64,000 nt of DNA from Hirsutella rhossiliensis. Its lineage: Eukaryota; Ascomycota; Sordariomycetes; Hypocreales; Ophiocordycipitaceae. This document shows positions 54,450-64,000 of this stretch, piece by piece (position 1 is the stretch's first letter; the number at the start of each line of letters is the position of its first letter). The stretch lies in contig NW_025408668.1 of the NCBI RefSeq assembly GCF_020360975.1, positions 7,316,001-7,380,000 on the forward strand. The letters are read 5' to 3'. The notes under the pieces were generated by a model that was not told the origin of the DNA, did not search any database, and saw only the letters and a list, made by a program, of their open reading frames with translations. Made by a program: the position numbers and the translations under genes.

Positions 54450-55643
54450 TCACGTGAGGTTGGGGGTATTTGTGAACAAATCCGGCAGTTCTGAGCAGAG
54501 GAGCTCCGTTACGTCCTCGGCATCCCGGTTTCTGCCCAGGCGCATCAGGTGATTGACCGTGTCGTGGCCGAGAAAGGCTATCCAAGGAATCACGCCCAAG
54601 CCCTTGAGTTTTGCCGTGTCCATCTTGCCCGGATGAAGCTTCAGCACCAGCTCCCTGAGCCTCAGTCCATCCTTGAAGAAACGCAGGGCCGGGGTGAGAT
54701 CGGGGTGAGTCGGGTGGCAAAGGTTGAGGTGGGCCCTCTCGACGGTAAAGGGCCCGGGAAGGAGATCCGCCGCCGCTAGGTGGGCGTCAAAAAGCTCCTC
54801 CGAGGGCGTCGTCCTGCTGTAGGCCTCAACGGTGGAGAGCCACGAGACGGACCGCCACGGGAGGGTCAAGAGGCCGGGGAGCAGGGGGCTCGCGTGGAAG
54901 CGCTGCTCTGCCTCTATGATAGTGGAAATGGCGGCGTCCAGGTCTCCATGGTGCGGCTGGCTCTTTGAGCGGACAAGCTCGGCCAGCACGCGCGAGGCAC
55001 GCTTGGTGCGGAGGGCGCTGCTCCAAGCTTCCGACTCGTCATTGACGGTGCGAGTGGTCCAGTCCCACGCCACGTTCTCCAAGCCCTCGGCAACGAGGAA
55101 GGGGACCAGCGAACGGATAAACTGCGGGCCATCCAGGAACTTGAGATCCGCCTCCGCGCCGGACGATCGAAGCCATCGCACGACGCGCGCCGCGGTCTCG
55201 GAGGAGGCCAGGCCCGAATCAGGTCCCGAGGTTGAGAGCTGCTTCCTCTTTGCCATAATGCACCCCGTCGCCGCCCGGAGCGTCATCATGCCCCTCGCAA
55301 TGGCATGGTCAAAGACATCCATGGGGTCGCGGTTCGATGCGGGCAGCGAGGACATGATCATCTGGGGCTCCGACTGGCGCGGGTAGCTGAACAGCGGGTT
55401 CGAAAGGATCGATTTCAGATGGCGCGTCGCGGCCGAGTGTCGGACCTCGAGGTCGCGGCCCGTGACGCTGGCAGGTACGACGGCGCGGTCCGAGGCGCGT
55501 CCATATTCGTGGTCGAGCTGGCGTCGGAAGGATGCCTTCAGGCCGTCTAGTAGCTTCTGGGACTGCTGCTTGGACAGCGGGAGCGGCTCGTGGTAGCCGG
55601 CGAACAGCCTTTGCAGCGACTGGACAGACTTGGAGGAGAACAT
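54450..55643 (-). CDS. Conserved-looking protein of unknown function (397 residues)
   Basis: A single minus-strand frame with first ATG at 55643 (MFSSKSVQSLQRLFAGYHEP); the frame is open further upstream but only with a GTG near 55820, so the ATG is preferred. The product is helix-rich, with KQQSQKLLDGLKASFRRQLD, an Ala/Ser-rich middle, VVRWLRSSGAEADLKFLDG, EGLENVAWDWTTRTVNDE and a C-terminal LGVIPWIAFLGHDTVNHLM. The long consistent frame, the codon use and the absence of a competing protein-like frame support a real gene. The N terminus is basic, lacks early acidic residues and could be a mitochondrial presequence. I do not recognise the family. Two TCACGTGA palindromes sit at its ends (55818-55825 upstream, 54450-54457 over the stop codon). 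Confidence 0.8.
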   Translation of the reverse strand: MFSSKSVQSLQRLFAGYHEPLPLSKQQSQKLLDGLKASFRRQLDHEYGRASDRAVVPASVTGRDLEVRHSAATRHLKSILSNPLFSYPRQSEPQMIMSSLPASNRDPMDVFDHAIARGMMTLRAATGCIMAKRKQLSTSGPDSGLASSETAARVVRWLRSSGAEADLKFLDGPQFIRSLVPFLVAEGLENVAWDWTTRTVNDESEAWSSALRTKRASRVLAELVRSKSQPHHGDLDAAISTIIEAEQRFHASPLLPGLLTLPWRSVSWLSTVEAYSRTTPSEELFDAHLAAADLLPGPFTVERAHLNLCHPTHPDLTPALRFFKDGLRLRELVLKLHPGKMDTAKLKGLGVIPWIAFLGHDTVNHLMRLGRNRDAEDVTELLCSELPDLFTNTPNLT

Positions 55644-57427
55644 GGGGGGGCAGTGGGCGAGGGTTGATGGGGTTGAGCACTGCCCTTGGCAGGGCTTGGT
55701 CGAGGAGGGCCGCCAGTAGCGATACGGGCTTGACGACGTGGTTGTGGGCTTGTCGTCCGCCAGTCCTCGAACGATCTGAAGATGATGGGGGGGTTGTGAC
55801 GGCGTTGGCGGATGGGTCACGTGATACAGCTCATGTTTTCAGTTGGCTGGCTGTAGCCAAGGTAGCAAGGTAGCTTGCACTGTACGCCGTACTGTACATA
55901 GAGAATCTCCACCACCTCATCAGTCCTTCGTCAACATCTGACCAAAAATGTCATTGGACATGCAGGGCCCCAGTCCAGGGAGCTGGGCAGCGCACCTCGA
56001 TGCCGTAAACGAGGCGTTGGGGCGCTCCAGAGCCAACTGTGTGCCGGTCCCCGGCCTGTACCGCATCGTACATACATATTTGCACGCCTCGCAATGAACA
56101 ATGGGACTCTGCGAGCGTTCAAAACGTGTGTACTGTACAATTCACAGTCCAACGAGGCGCCGTGCTGTGTGGGTTTCAACGTGCCAAAAGTTACACCCTT
56201 GTATGGAGTACCTGGGTAGCGGTAGCAGGCGAGCAAAAAGGTCCAAGCCACTTGGGGCGGTGCAAGTGCGAACAGCATTGTGCTCGCACGTGCTCCGTAC
56301 GGAGTAAACGCCCGTGCAGTTGGGCGCGGTGAGAGAACGAACAACACCGAGCACGTATTCGTGCTTTGTGCCTGATGAATATTCTGTCTGCACCCAATTT
56401 TCGTGCCGTTCCATGGATTAATCACCTGTGAGGCTGGCGCTTCGAGACCTCGAGCCGTGGCGGTGACCATGTGCACATGCGCGGGAAGGTTCCGGCCTAC
56501 CAGCAGGTACTTACGCCAGGGTTCCCTCCCTGCAAGCTCAGTCGCCTTTTCATGTCTCAGGTGCTGCGGCCCTGGTATCTGGGAGAGGTGCCCACCTTTT
56601 AGGCTACGCGGACAGACAGGTAGACATCCTAGTGCTCAATACCTGCCCTTCCTGGGGAGCACTAGCACAGTGGCAGCTGGGAAAGGCAAGGGAGGGGAGC
56701 GCGGACACAGTGCCTTCCATTGCCTTTGTCGTGCGCAACAGGTAACCTGGGAGGCGGTAGGTACCTAGATAGGTATGTACTTGGGGGGCTCAAGTGTCCT
56801 GCCGCAGCTGCAGTCCTGGGAGCTCGGAGCAACCTGCAGGCTACCTACAGTACAACTCGACTTGGCACCAAGTATCAGGCTGACGAGATACATTGGGGGT
56901 CTCGGACAGCGCGAGGAGGGGTCCATTTTTAGCGGCCCTCCAGGTACCCCGTCAGGTGAGCTACCTCGGTGGAGGGCAACTCGCCCTGGGACTGGCAGCA
57001 GTTGGCGGTGGGCGGCGGGCAGCCAGCGAGGCGCTGCAGGGCCAACTGAACCGCACTGGACTGGGCTAGGCTGGGCCCGGCCCACGGGTCCGTCGCGGTA
57101 GCCAGTCGCCAGAGGTCAAAACCTTCCCGTCGTCAGTCAACTCGCTGCCTCTGGGGAAAAACCTCGTGCCTCCCTTTGCCCTTTCACCTTCACGACCTCT
57201 CCCCCTGCACAGCACACACAACAAACCATCTGCTCGCTCCACGCCGCCGTGCTCGCTCGCACGCTGTCCCACGCCTTTCACCGACCTGGCTGGCCATTTG
57301 CCAACCTCGTCGTTTTTTTTCCTTCTCTCCCCTCCCCTTTGGCAGCGGCCGGGTACCCAACCTGCCACTGCTTCTTCCAACACCTCATCAGCCCTGCGCT
57401 CGCCGCAACATCTCCAAATCATCCTCC
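55644..57427. other. Divergent promoter region
   Basis: Lies between the unknown gene (minus) and DEF1 (plus). It contains TCACGTGA (55818-55825), a GTACTGTAC (55889-55897), GTACGGAGTA (56297-56306) and a short TACCTAGATAGGTA tract (56760-56773). Just before DEF1 the plus strand is pyrimidine-rich, as expected for a leader. No gene recognised. Confidence 0.5.
55818..55825. promoter_or_regulatory. TCACGTGA palindromic E-box type site
   Basis: An exact TCACGTGA, 175 bp before the ATG of the minus-strand unknown gene. The same octamer occurs at 30734 and 54450. A Cbf1-like bHLH factor is the usual binder in fungi. Confidence 0.4.
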
Positions 57428-60407
57428 ATGTCCGAAGTCGCTTCTCGGCCGGCCGCCTCGCGCGGCAGAGGCTCTGGTCGTGGCGGCAGAGGAGGCTTCG
57501 CCGGTCGAGGCGCCCGCAGGATCAACGGCGACAAGTCTGACCACAAGCCCGCCGACGACAGCATGGCTGCCTTCGACGATGAAGGAGACTTTGCCGAGCT
57601 ACGCAAGCAATACGGCGATAAGACGTCTGTCATCCGCGAGATGTTCCCAGACTGGTCCGAAGCCGACGTCCTCTTTGCCCTCCAAGAGACAAACGGCGAC
57701 CAGAACGAGGCCGTAGCACGCATTGCCGAAGGTACCACCCAAAGCCCCCGGCACATCATGTGTCGACTTCCCTCCCTACGCAGCTCTTGCTCGTCGGCGT
57801 CCAGTTTGGCTGACATGCAACTCTCCCTCGACAGGCACCATCTCCCAGTGGGGCGAGGTCTCCAAGCCCAAGAAGACCACGCGCGCAAAGGCAGCAAAGG
57901 ACCCCAACCACGCACCCGCTGCACCTGATCCCGCCGCCTCGAATCCTCGAAATATTCGCGGCGGTCGTGCTGTCTCGGAGGGAGGTCGAGGTAGGGCTCG
58001 CGGCTCCGACAGGGGCGGTCGTGGCGGTCGCGGCCGCCCTGCCAACGCCGGCGTCAACGGCACTCGCAACAAGGAGAACCAGCAGCTATCTGTGCCTACC
58101 GAAGAATCCTCCGCCTGGGACAACGAGCAGCCAAATATGGATAATGCCGATCCCAAACCCGCCGTTGCCGCCAAGCCCACCACTCATGATGCTCCGCAGT
58201 CCGCCGCTCCTCAGGCTAAGACCTGGGCCAGCATGCTTCGCCAATCGACCGCCCCGAAAGCTGCTGTTGCCCCCAAGGAACCGCTTGCTCCCAAGCCCGC
58301 CGAAACCACAGAACTGCAGCCCACAGCAGAGCCGGTTCCTCCTGAGCCTGAAGCTGCCGAGCCGATTGAGGAGACGACACCCGTCGCCCAAAACGTCGTG
58401 CCTGCTGCAGTTCCCACCATTGCCGAACCAGAAATCACTCTTCCCTCCGCCAGGGCCGAACTGACGGAGACGAATCTTGAACAGGTTGCTGACGCCTCCA
58501 ACCCGCCCGCGACCGATACCGCCGCTAGCACCGCTGCCGACTCTTGGGACCCTCGACAGAGCCCTGTCAGTGCTTCCGCCACTCCTCTCTCGGCCGCTCA
58601 GCACCAACACCAAACCCAGCGCACGGCAACCAGCGGTTTTGCCGCCTCTGCCATCAAGGCGACGGCGGAGCGATCCGCGCGCACGCCTAGCCACCAGCGG
58701 CGAGTGCTGGACCAGGAAGAGGCTGTCCGCATGCCCGGTAACCGCGAGGTGGATCGTGCAGCCGTGCAGTTTGGGGCCTTTAACCTCTATGGTGGCGACG
58801 AAGACATTGACGGAGAGCGCGAGGAGCCTGAGACGCGAGCCCAGCCTCCGGCCGACTCCCCTGTCGCGCATCCACGTGCCTCGTTGCCTCCGGTCTCGCA
58901 GCCTGTTGCTGTGCCCGAGGCTTACCCTCAGAAGCCTGCTGCCGCCATGCCGGCCAGTGCTTCCGGAGTTGGTACGGTAAAGCCTGGCGATAGCATGCGG
59001 GCGCGCTTTGCTAACGTTGCCACAGCCGCCACGACACCTGCAGCTCATCCACCAGGTATGCCTGTCCCCCCTCTTGCAGCCTATCTCATTCTCTGGCCAG
59101 CTTTGCTTCACCGCCGTGGTACTGACCGAAATCCAGCTCCGAGTGCTCAGCAATATGGCCGGTTCGGCCACGGCGGCGCCCAGGACGTTGCAGCGACTTC
59201 GCAGAAACCAGCGGATCCGTTCAGCCACCAGAGCACGTCGGCCGCGCAGCCTCCGTTTGAAAACTTTGGCACGCAGTCGTCGCAGCCCCAGGCTCAACAG
59301 CCAGGCGCAGCGGGGGCGTACAGCTCGGCTCCGAGCGAATACTCCAACTACTACACGGCCAACCAGCCGGAGCGCAACCCATACAACTTTTACGGCCAGC
59401 AGTACGGCAGCCAGCAGGGCGCGCACGGTCAGCACGAGGGCGGCGTGCCATCTCAGCAACGACCGTTTGGTGGGTACAATGCGCAGAACGATAACCTCAG
59501 CCAGTACCCGCAGAGCGGCGCCATGCACGGGCAGCCTCGATTCGGCGCGTCAAGCGAAAGCCAGAACAGCGGGCACTCGACGCCCAACCCTACGGCCCAG
59601 GCTCAGCAGCAACAGCAGGCCCAGCAGCCGCAGGCCCAGCAGCCGCAGCAGCAGGGCGCGCCGGGCACGCAGCCACAATCACATGGTCAGCAGTATCCCG
59701 GCTACAGCCATCCATACTATAGCAACCCCTACTACCACCAGTACTACTCTGGATACGGCCAGGGAGGCTTCGGACCGTACGGCGGCAAGGGGGGCATGTA
59801 CGGCCAGCCGTACGGCGTGTCGCCCAACGCTCCGTATGAGCAACACGCATCGTCGCCGGGCACCTTTGGCCCGTCGTCATTGCACAGAGAAAGCGGGCTG
59901 GGCTCTGGCCTCGGCGACTACGGCCGGGCAGCGTCGGGACAGGCGGGCAATCAGCCCGGGCTCGGGGGCACAAGCTTTGGCGGATCGCACGACAGCTTTG
60001 CCCGCGGAGCGTCTTCGTTCCAGTCGCAGGGACAGTCGTTTAACAGCCAGGGGCAGCCGCCGGCTTCCGGGTCGTCTGACGAGCTGAAGTCGTACGGCGA
60101 GGCGAAGGCCGGGTCGGGCCCGTCGCCGTCTCTGGGAGGCGGGCCGCGGCCGGGATCGGCGGCGAACAACGCGCCTGGGCAAAGCGGGCTCCCGCCGCCG
60201 CAGACGTCGCAGATGGGCGGCGCGTCGTACGGCGGCTACCCCAGCCACCTGCAGGGCCACGGGCTTCACGGCGGCAGCGGCTACGGCGGCGCGGCAAGCC
60301 AGCATGGCAGCACGCCGTACGGGTCGTACGGACAAGGGTTCGGCAGCGGAGGCTACTACGGCGGCGGGCAGCAGCAGCGCGGCGGCTGGGGCGGAAACTA
60401 CCATTAG
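57428..60407 (+). CDS. def1: RNA polymerase II degradation factor 1 (CUE domain, Gln-rich)
   Basis: Three exons: 57428-57731, 57835-59055 and 59137-60407, 931 residues. An RGG-rich N terminus (GRGSGRGGRGGFAGRG) precedes a CUE-like domain (about residues 60-110) with VIREMFPDWSEADVLFAL and ETNGDQNEAVARIAEGTISQ across the splice, then the basic segment KPKKTTRAKAAK. The middle is Pro/Ala/Glu-rich; the conserved block VQFGAFNLYGGDEDIDGERE follows (about 440). The C-terminal half is Gln/Gly/Tyr-rich, with a Gln-Ala-Gln run (about 655-680) and many YGQ, YGGY units. This order matches Def1, which helps ubiquitylate and clear stalled RNA polymerase II; yeast Def1 is cytoplasmic until proteasomal trimming of its Gln-rich end. 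Introns are GT-AG with CTGAC branches. Confidence 0.92.
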
Positions 60408-61646
60408 GGGGGTAGGAAGCGCGAGAGAAGGCGGCGGGCAGGAGGTCGAGAGGAAAGCATCATGAGGGAGCTTCGATTGGGCTCGGGTCGGCGGTGAGCA
60501 AGGATGATTTGACATGGCAAGGGGAGGCTGGCACGGAAAACCGGGAAAGGAAGGACGAAGAAAGGCAAAGCATGCTTCTGTGCCCGTCGGTGCGCACGTG
60601 TACGATTGTCCTGTTTTATCAAGCTCTTTTTCTCTCTCCCTGTCTCCGTTTCGGCGTGTTTGCGGGGAAACGGCCGAGCGCGAGAGGGGCTCTGGGGCTG
60701 GCGATGGCGATGGCGGATACGGGGGAATATTGGATGATGGACGATGCACGGGGACGATGCACGGGATGGTGGCCGGCATTTTTGTCCATCATTCATGCAA
60801 GGGCATGAAGCGAGTGCCGGTCGTCGGACCCGGGATCTTTTCTTCTTTTCTTTTCTCGGCCCATTGCCGTGCTCGACTGCCGCTCGCTGACGGGGCCCTC
60901 GCTGATGGGGCCCTCGCTGGTGTGTGGGGGGGGGGGGGCGAGGATGCCCGTTGCAGAAGCTAAAGTGGGCAATTGTTACGAATCGTCTTCTCCATATTCA
61001 TCTTTCTTCTTCATCACGAGGTTGCTGGCATGGCGGCGCGATGGTCCAGCTGTCTTTCCTCACCCCGACTCCCTCTCCCTCTCCCTTTGCCGTTTCCAGC
61101 TCTTCAACTCCATTATTTACTCGCATACACCTTTGATGGGCTGTTCCTAGACGGACACGGTAAGGTTGACCTTTCGTTTCCTTGTTTCATGGCTCTAATC
61201 GGATCCTTTAGCGGGCTAACAGCATACCGCACAATAGCAGTGCAAAGACGGCTCCGGACGAGGCACCCGTGAGACCGTCCGTCCCCCAGACGAGCCGCAT
61301 CTGCCGAGCTTCCAACTTGCAAAGACCTCTCTCTCTCTCTCTCTCTCTCTTCCCCGGGGAGGGGTAAGCAACGACTCGAAGCCGCCATCTTGCAACCCGA
61401 ATAGCAAGCCTCATGCTTGCGCAAGACGCTCCCAGGCAAGGAGGGAAGAGAGGCTGGATCGAAACAGCGCGGCATCCGTCTCTTTCGTCTCCTCATATCC
61501 ACCGATACCAACACCACCGTCCTCTGGAGCCATATACACACATACATCTATATACTCGCCACTTCCGAGCCCCCGATGCGCCCGGGACCGTGCCGGTCTT
61601 TGCCTCGCCGAGATAGCTCCGCCGCCGCCCCGATCCGACCCGAGAC
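60408..61646. other. Intergenic region between DEF1 and the MFS gene
   Basis: Contains the DEF1 3' region and the MFS promoter. A poly-G run near 60926-60937 and a CT microsatellite (61326-61351) are the only notable features. No gene recognised. Confidence 0.5.
61326..61351 (+). repeat. CT dinucleotide microsatellite
   Basis: About twelve CT units lie 300 bp before the MFS start codon, possibly in its promoter or leader. Confidence 0.9.
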
Positions 61647-63766
61647 ATGGCCGGCGGCCTGCCAGGGCTCCCGCCCGACAAGACCGACGACGGGCCGGCC
61701 CCCGCGCAACTGCTGGCCGGCCCGGCGACCGAGACGCGGCCGACGAGCTCCAACGCGTCCCGCGATGACGCCAAGGACGCCGGCGACGCGCCGGCGCTGC
61801 CCCTGTCCAAGGCGCGCTGCATCGCCCTCGTCGCCACCGTCACGGGCGCCGCCTTTCTCAACGTCGGCCGCCTTCCCCCCCTCTCCTTGACCCTTGACCG
61901 GCCTTGCGGGCGGGCGACATGGACGACTAACACAGCCCCTGCAGACCCTTTCCATCCAGAGCGTCGTCATCATCCTCCCCGCCATCGGCCGCGACCTCGC
62001 CGTCCCCGACAGCCGCCAGCAGTGGATCGTCTCGTCCTACTCGCTCGCCTTTGGCTGCTTCCTGCTCTTCTGGGGCCGCGTCGCCGACATCTACGGCAAG
62101 CGCCTCATCTTCGTCCTCGGCTCCGTCTGGGTCACTGTCCTGGCCGCCGCCAACCCCTTCATGCCCCACGAGGTTGCCTTTGACCTGTTTCGCGGCCTGC
62201 ATGGGCTGGTATGCGCCCCCTCGAGAAGCCCGCCGTACGTGGACGCGGCTGACCCGGTGGCATGCGCCGTGGGCTGTACAGGGCGCCGCGGCCAACGTCC
62301 CGACGGCCATCGGCATCCTCGGCGTCACCTTTCCCCCGGGCAAGGCCAAGAACTACGCCTTCAGCACGTACGGTCCGTTTCTCCCATGCCCTTCCCTTGC
62401 CTTTTGCTTCCCACGTGTCCCGATGCCCGGGCTGACGCCTCCCCCCCCTGGGCTCGACGCAGCCGCCGGAGCCCCCCTCGGCAATGTCTTTGGCAACCTC
62501 TTCTCCGGCCTCATCGCCGAGTACTCGAGCTGGAGATGGGTCTTTGGCGCCTCGGCCGTCTTGGCGGGCGTCATTGCCGTCGCCGGCGTCGTCTTCATCC
62601 CGTCCTCGACGGAGCTCGACGAGGCCAGGCCTGCCGCCGCCGCCGAGGAGGCTCCCATGGTGCAGGCTGCTACCACGACTTGCGGCGCCGAGACGCGGCG
62701 GACCGGAGACGCGGTCCCCGTCAGCAGCAGCTGCGCCGACGACGCCTCGCCACGGGGGCCCCGAAACCCGTCGCCGCCGCCGTCCATCGACTGGATCGGC
62801 GCCGGCCTCATCACCACCGGCCTCGTCGCCCTCATGTTCGCCCTCACCGAGGGCAGCGCGGCCGGCTGGAGCACGCCCTGGGTCCCCGCCACCATTGCCG
62901 CCTCGCTGCTCGTCATCGCCGGCTTCGTGCTGTGGCAGCGCCATCTCGAGCGCCTCGACCGGCGAGGCGGCCGCCGTCGCCACCGCCTCCTCGGCCCGCC
63001 GCCCCTCATGAAGGTGTCCATGTTCGGCAACGCGCGCTTCAGCGCCGTCATGGTCATCATGGGCCTCTTCTTCGCCTCCTTCAACAGCTTCCTCGTCTAC
63101 GCCACCTACTTCTTCCAGGACTTCCAGGGCCTCTCGCCGCTGCAGACCATGCTGCGCTTCGTCCCCGCCGGCGCCACGGGCGCCGTCATCGCCCTCGTCG
63201 TCGCCCAGCTGCTCGGCCGCGTCCCCACCCTGTTCATCCTCGTCTGCGGCAACCTCGCCGTCGCCGCCGCCTCCCTGCTCTTCGCCCTGCCCATCCCCCC
63301 GTCCACGTCCTACTTCGCCTTCGGCCTGCCCGCCATGATGCTCTCCGTCCTCGGCGCCGACACCACCTGGCCCTGCCTGACCCTCTTCACCTCGCAGGCC
63401 CTGCCGCGCGAGGACCAGGCCGTCGGCGGCGCCCTCATCAACGCCGTCGGCCAGTTCGGCCGCGCCATCGGCCTCGCCGTCAGCACCGCCGTCCAGACGG
63501 CCGTCGTCGCCCGCGCCCGCGGCGTCCCCGTCGGCGAGGCCGACGGGGTCCGCCCCTGGGAGCCCGAGTCGCTCCGCGGCCTCCGCGCCGCCAACTGGGT
63601 CAACTTTGCCTACGGCATGGCCTCGCTCGCCGTCGTCCTCGTCGCCTTCCGCAGCATGGACGTTGTCGGCAGGACCAGGCCCCTGCCCCTGGCGAGGTCC
63701 GGCGTCCGGCAGGGCGACGCGAGGCAGGACAAGGGAGCGAGGCCGGACGTGGGGACCAGAGTCTGA
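61647..63766 (+). CDS. Major facilitator superfamily transporter (drug/toxicant efflux type)
   Basis: Four exons: 61647-61862, 61945-62208, 62282-62372 and 62463-63766, encoding 624 residues. Phases agree and the joins rebuild conserved segments: CIALVATVTGAAFLN to TLSIQSVVIILPAIGRDL, then RGLHGL to GAAANVPTAIGILG, then NYAFSTY to AAGAPLGNVFGNLFSG. Donor 1 (GTCGGC) and donor 3 (GTCCGT) are non-consensus. The MFS motif A appears as FWGRVADIYGKR between helices 2 and 3, and SRQQWIVSSYSLAFG is typical of fungal aminotriazole-resistance (Atr1)-like pumps. About 12-14 membrane helices are visible. A Ser/Ala-rich cytosolic loop with Cys (ATTTCGAETRR) splits the halves. Substrate unknown; proton-driven export at the plasma membrane is inferred. 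Confidence 0.9.
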
Positions 63767-64000
63767 GTTTGCTTGTCTGGCGTGGGAATCTCCGTCGGCG
63801 CATGCGCATGTAACATCAAAGGGCTATAGAGGGAGTGGCGTAGCAAAAAGGAGGATGAACCGACTCTTATGTATATATCCTCAATGTTTCTGAGAGCATC
63901 ACACCCACATGGTTGGATATTGCAAGAGTAGATGAGGCGTCGCACGACGGGGCCGCAGAGCACATGTCTGGATACCTTACAGGTAGCAAAGCAGTTTATG

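Noticed and set aside
55644..55820. N-terminal extension of the unknown 397-residue protein
   Set aside because: The extended frame begins at GTG, not ATG, and the extra residues are Pro/Ser-rich without conservation; the ATG at 55643 is preferred.
58086..59528. 480-codon open frame on the minus strand
   Set aside because: Antisense to DEF1; Arg/Gly/Leu-rich with no recognisable domain.
61894..63813. 639-codon open frame in another plus frame over the MFS gene
   Set aside because: It matches the MFS protein only within exon 2 and is otherwise Arg/Pro-rich; the spliced model recovers all MFS segments.

Overview
The window is chromosomal DNA from a filamentous ascomycete, most likely a Sordariomycete and probably Hypocreales. 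The signs are short GT-AG introns with CTNAC-type branch points, GC-rich genes, and fungal-only families (HET, CFEM, PTH11-type rhodopsin domain, Zn2Cys6, FLC/TRP-like). A repeat block at the left edge carries the signature of repeat-induced point mutation (RIP).

Layout. Positions 1 to about 7860 are an AT-rich repeat block almost free of CpA/TpG. It holds a dead Ty3/gypsy chromovirus on the plus strand, with recognisable zinc knuckle, reverse transcriptase, RNase H, integrase and chromodomain, all broken by stops. A second RIP-damaged coding remnant lies on the minus strand, followed by a pair of about 320-bp direct repeats. The block's right edge abuts a truncated F-box gene, and ordinary gene-rich DNA follows.

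From 8.8 to 15.2 kb lie V-ATPase V0 subunit f, a PTH11-like membrane protein, a short-chain dehydrogenase with a GC-AG intron, and a HET-domain gene with a broken frame. From 17.5 to 29.2 kb lie a VPS9-CUE Rab5 exchange factor, an FLC/TRP-like membrane protein and a large C2H2 zinc-finger protein. From 30.9 to 34.1 kb lie a small DUF202 membrane protein and a Zn2Cys6 regulator. A 9.7-kb stretch without recognisable genes (34.1 to 43.8 kb) separates that regulator from the divergent protein phosphatase methylesterase gene. From 47 to 64 kb lie a CFEM GPI-type protein, ribulose-phosphate 3-epimerase, a class V aminotransferase, an Ofd1/Tpa1-type prolyl hydroxylase, an unknown 397-residue protein, the RNA polymerase II degradation factor DEF1, and an MFS efflux transporter.

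The genes do not form one pathway. Most are conserved housekeeping genes in divergent or convergent pairs, with a few accessory ones (HET, PTH11-like, CFEM, MFS, SDR) between them. I found no convincing new multi-gene system. The most informative signals are the RIP block and its antisense remnant, the large intergenic domain, and short palindromic motifs that recur between genes. Exon boundaries were placed by eye from splice signals, reading phase and family conservation.
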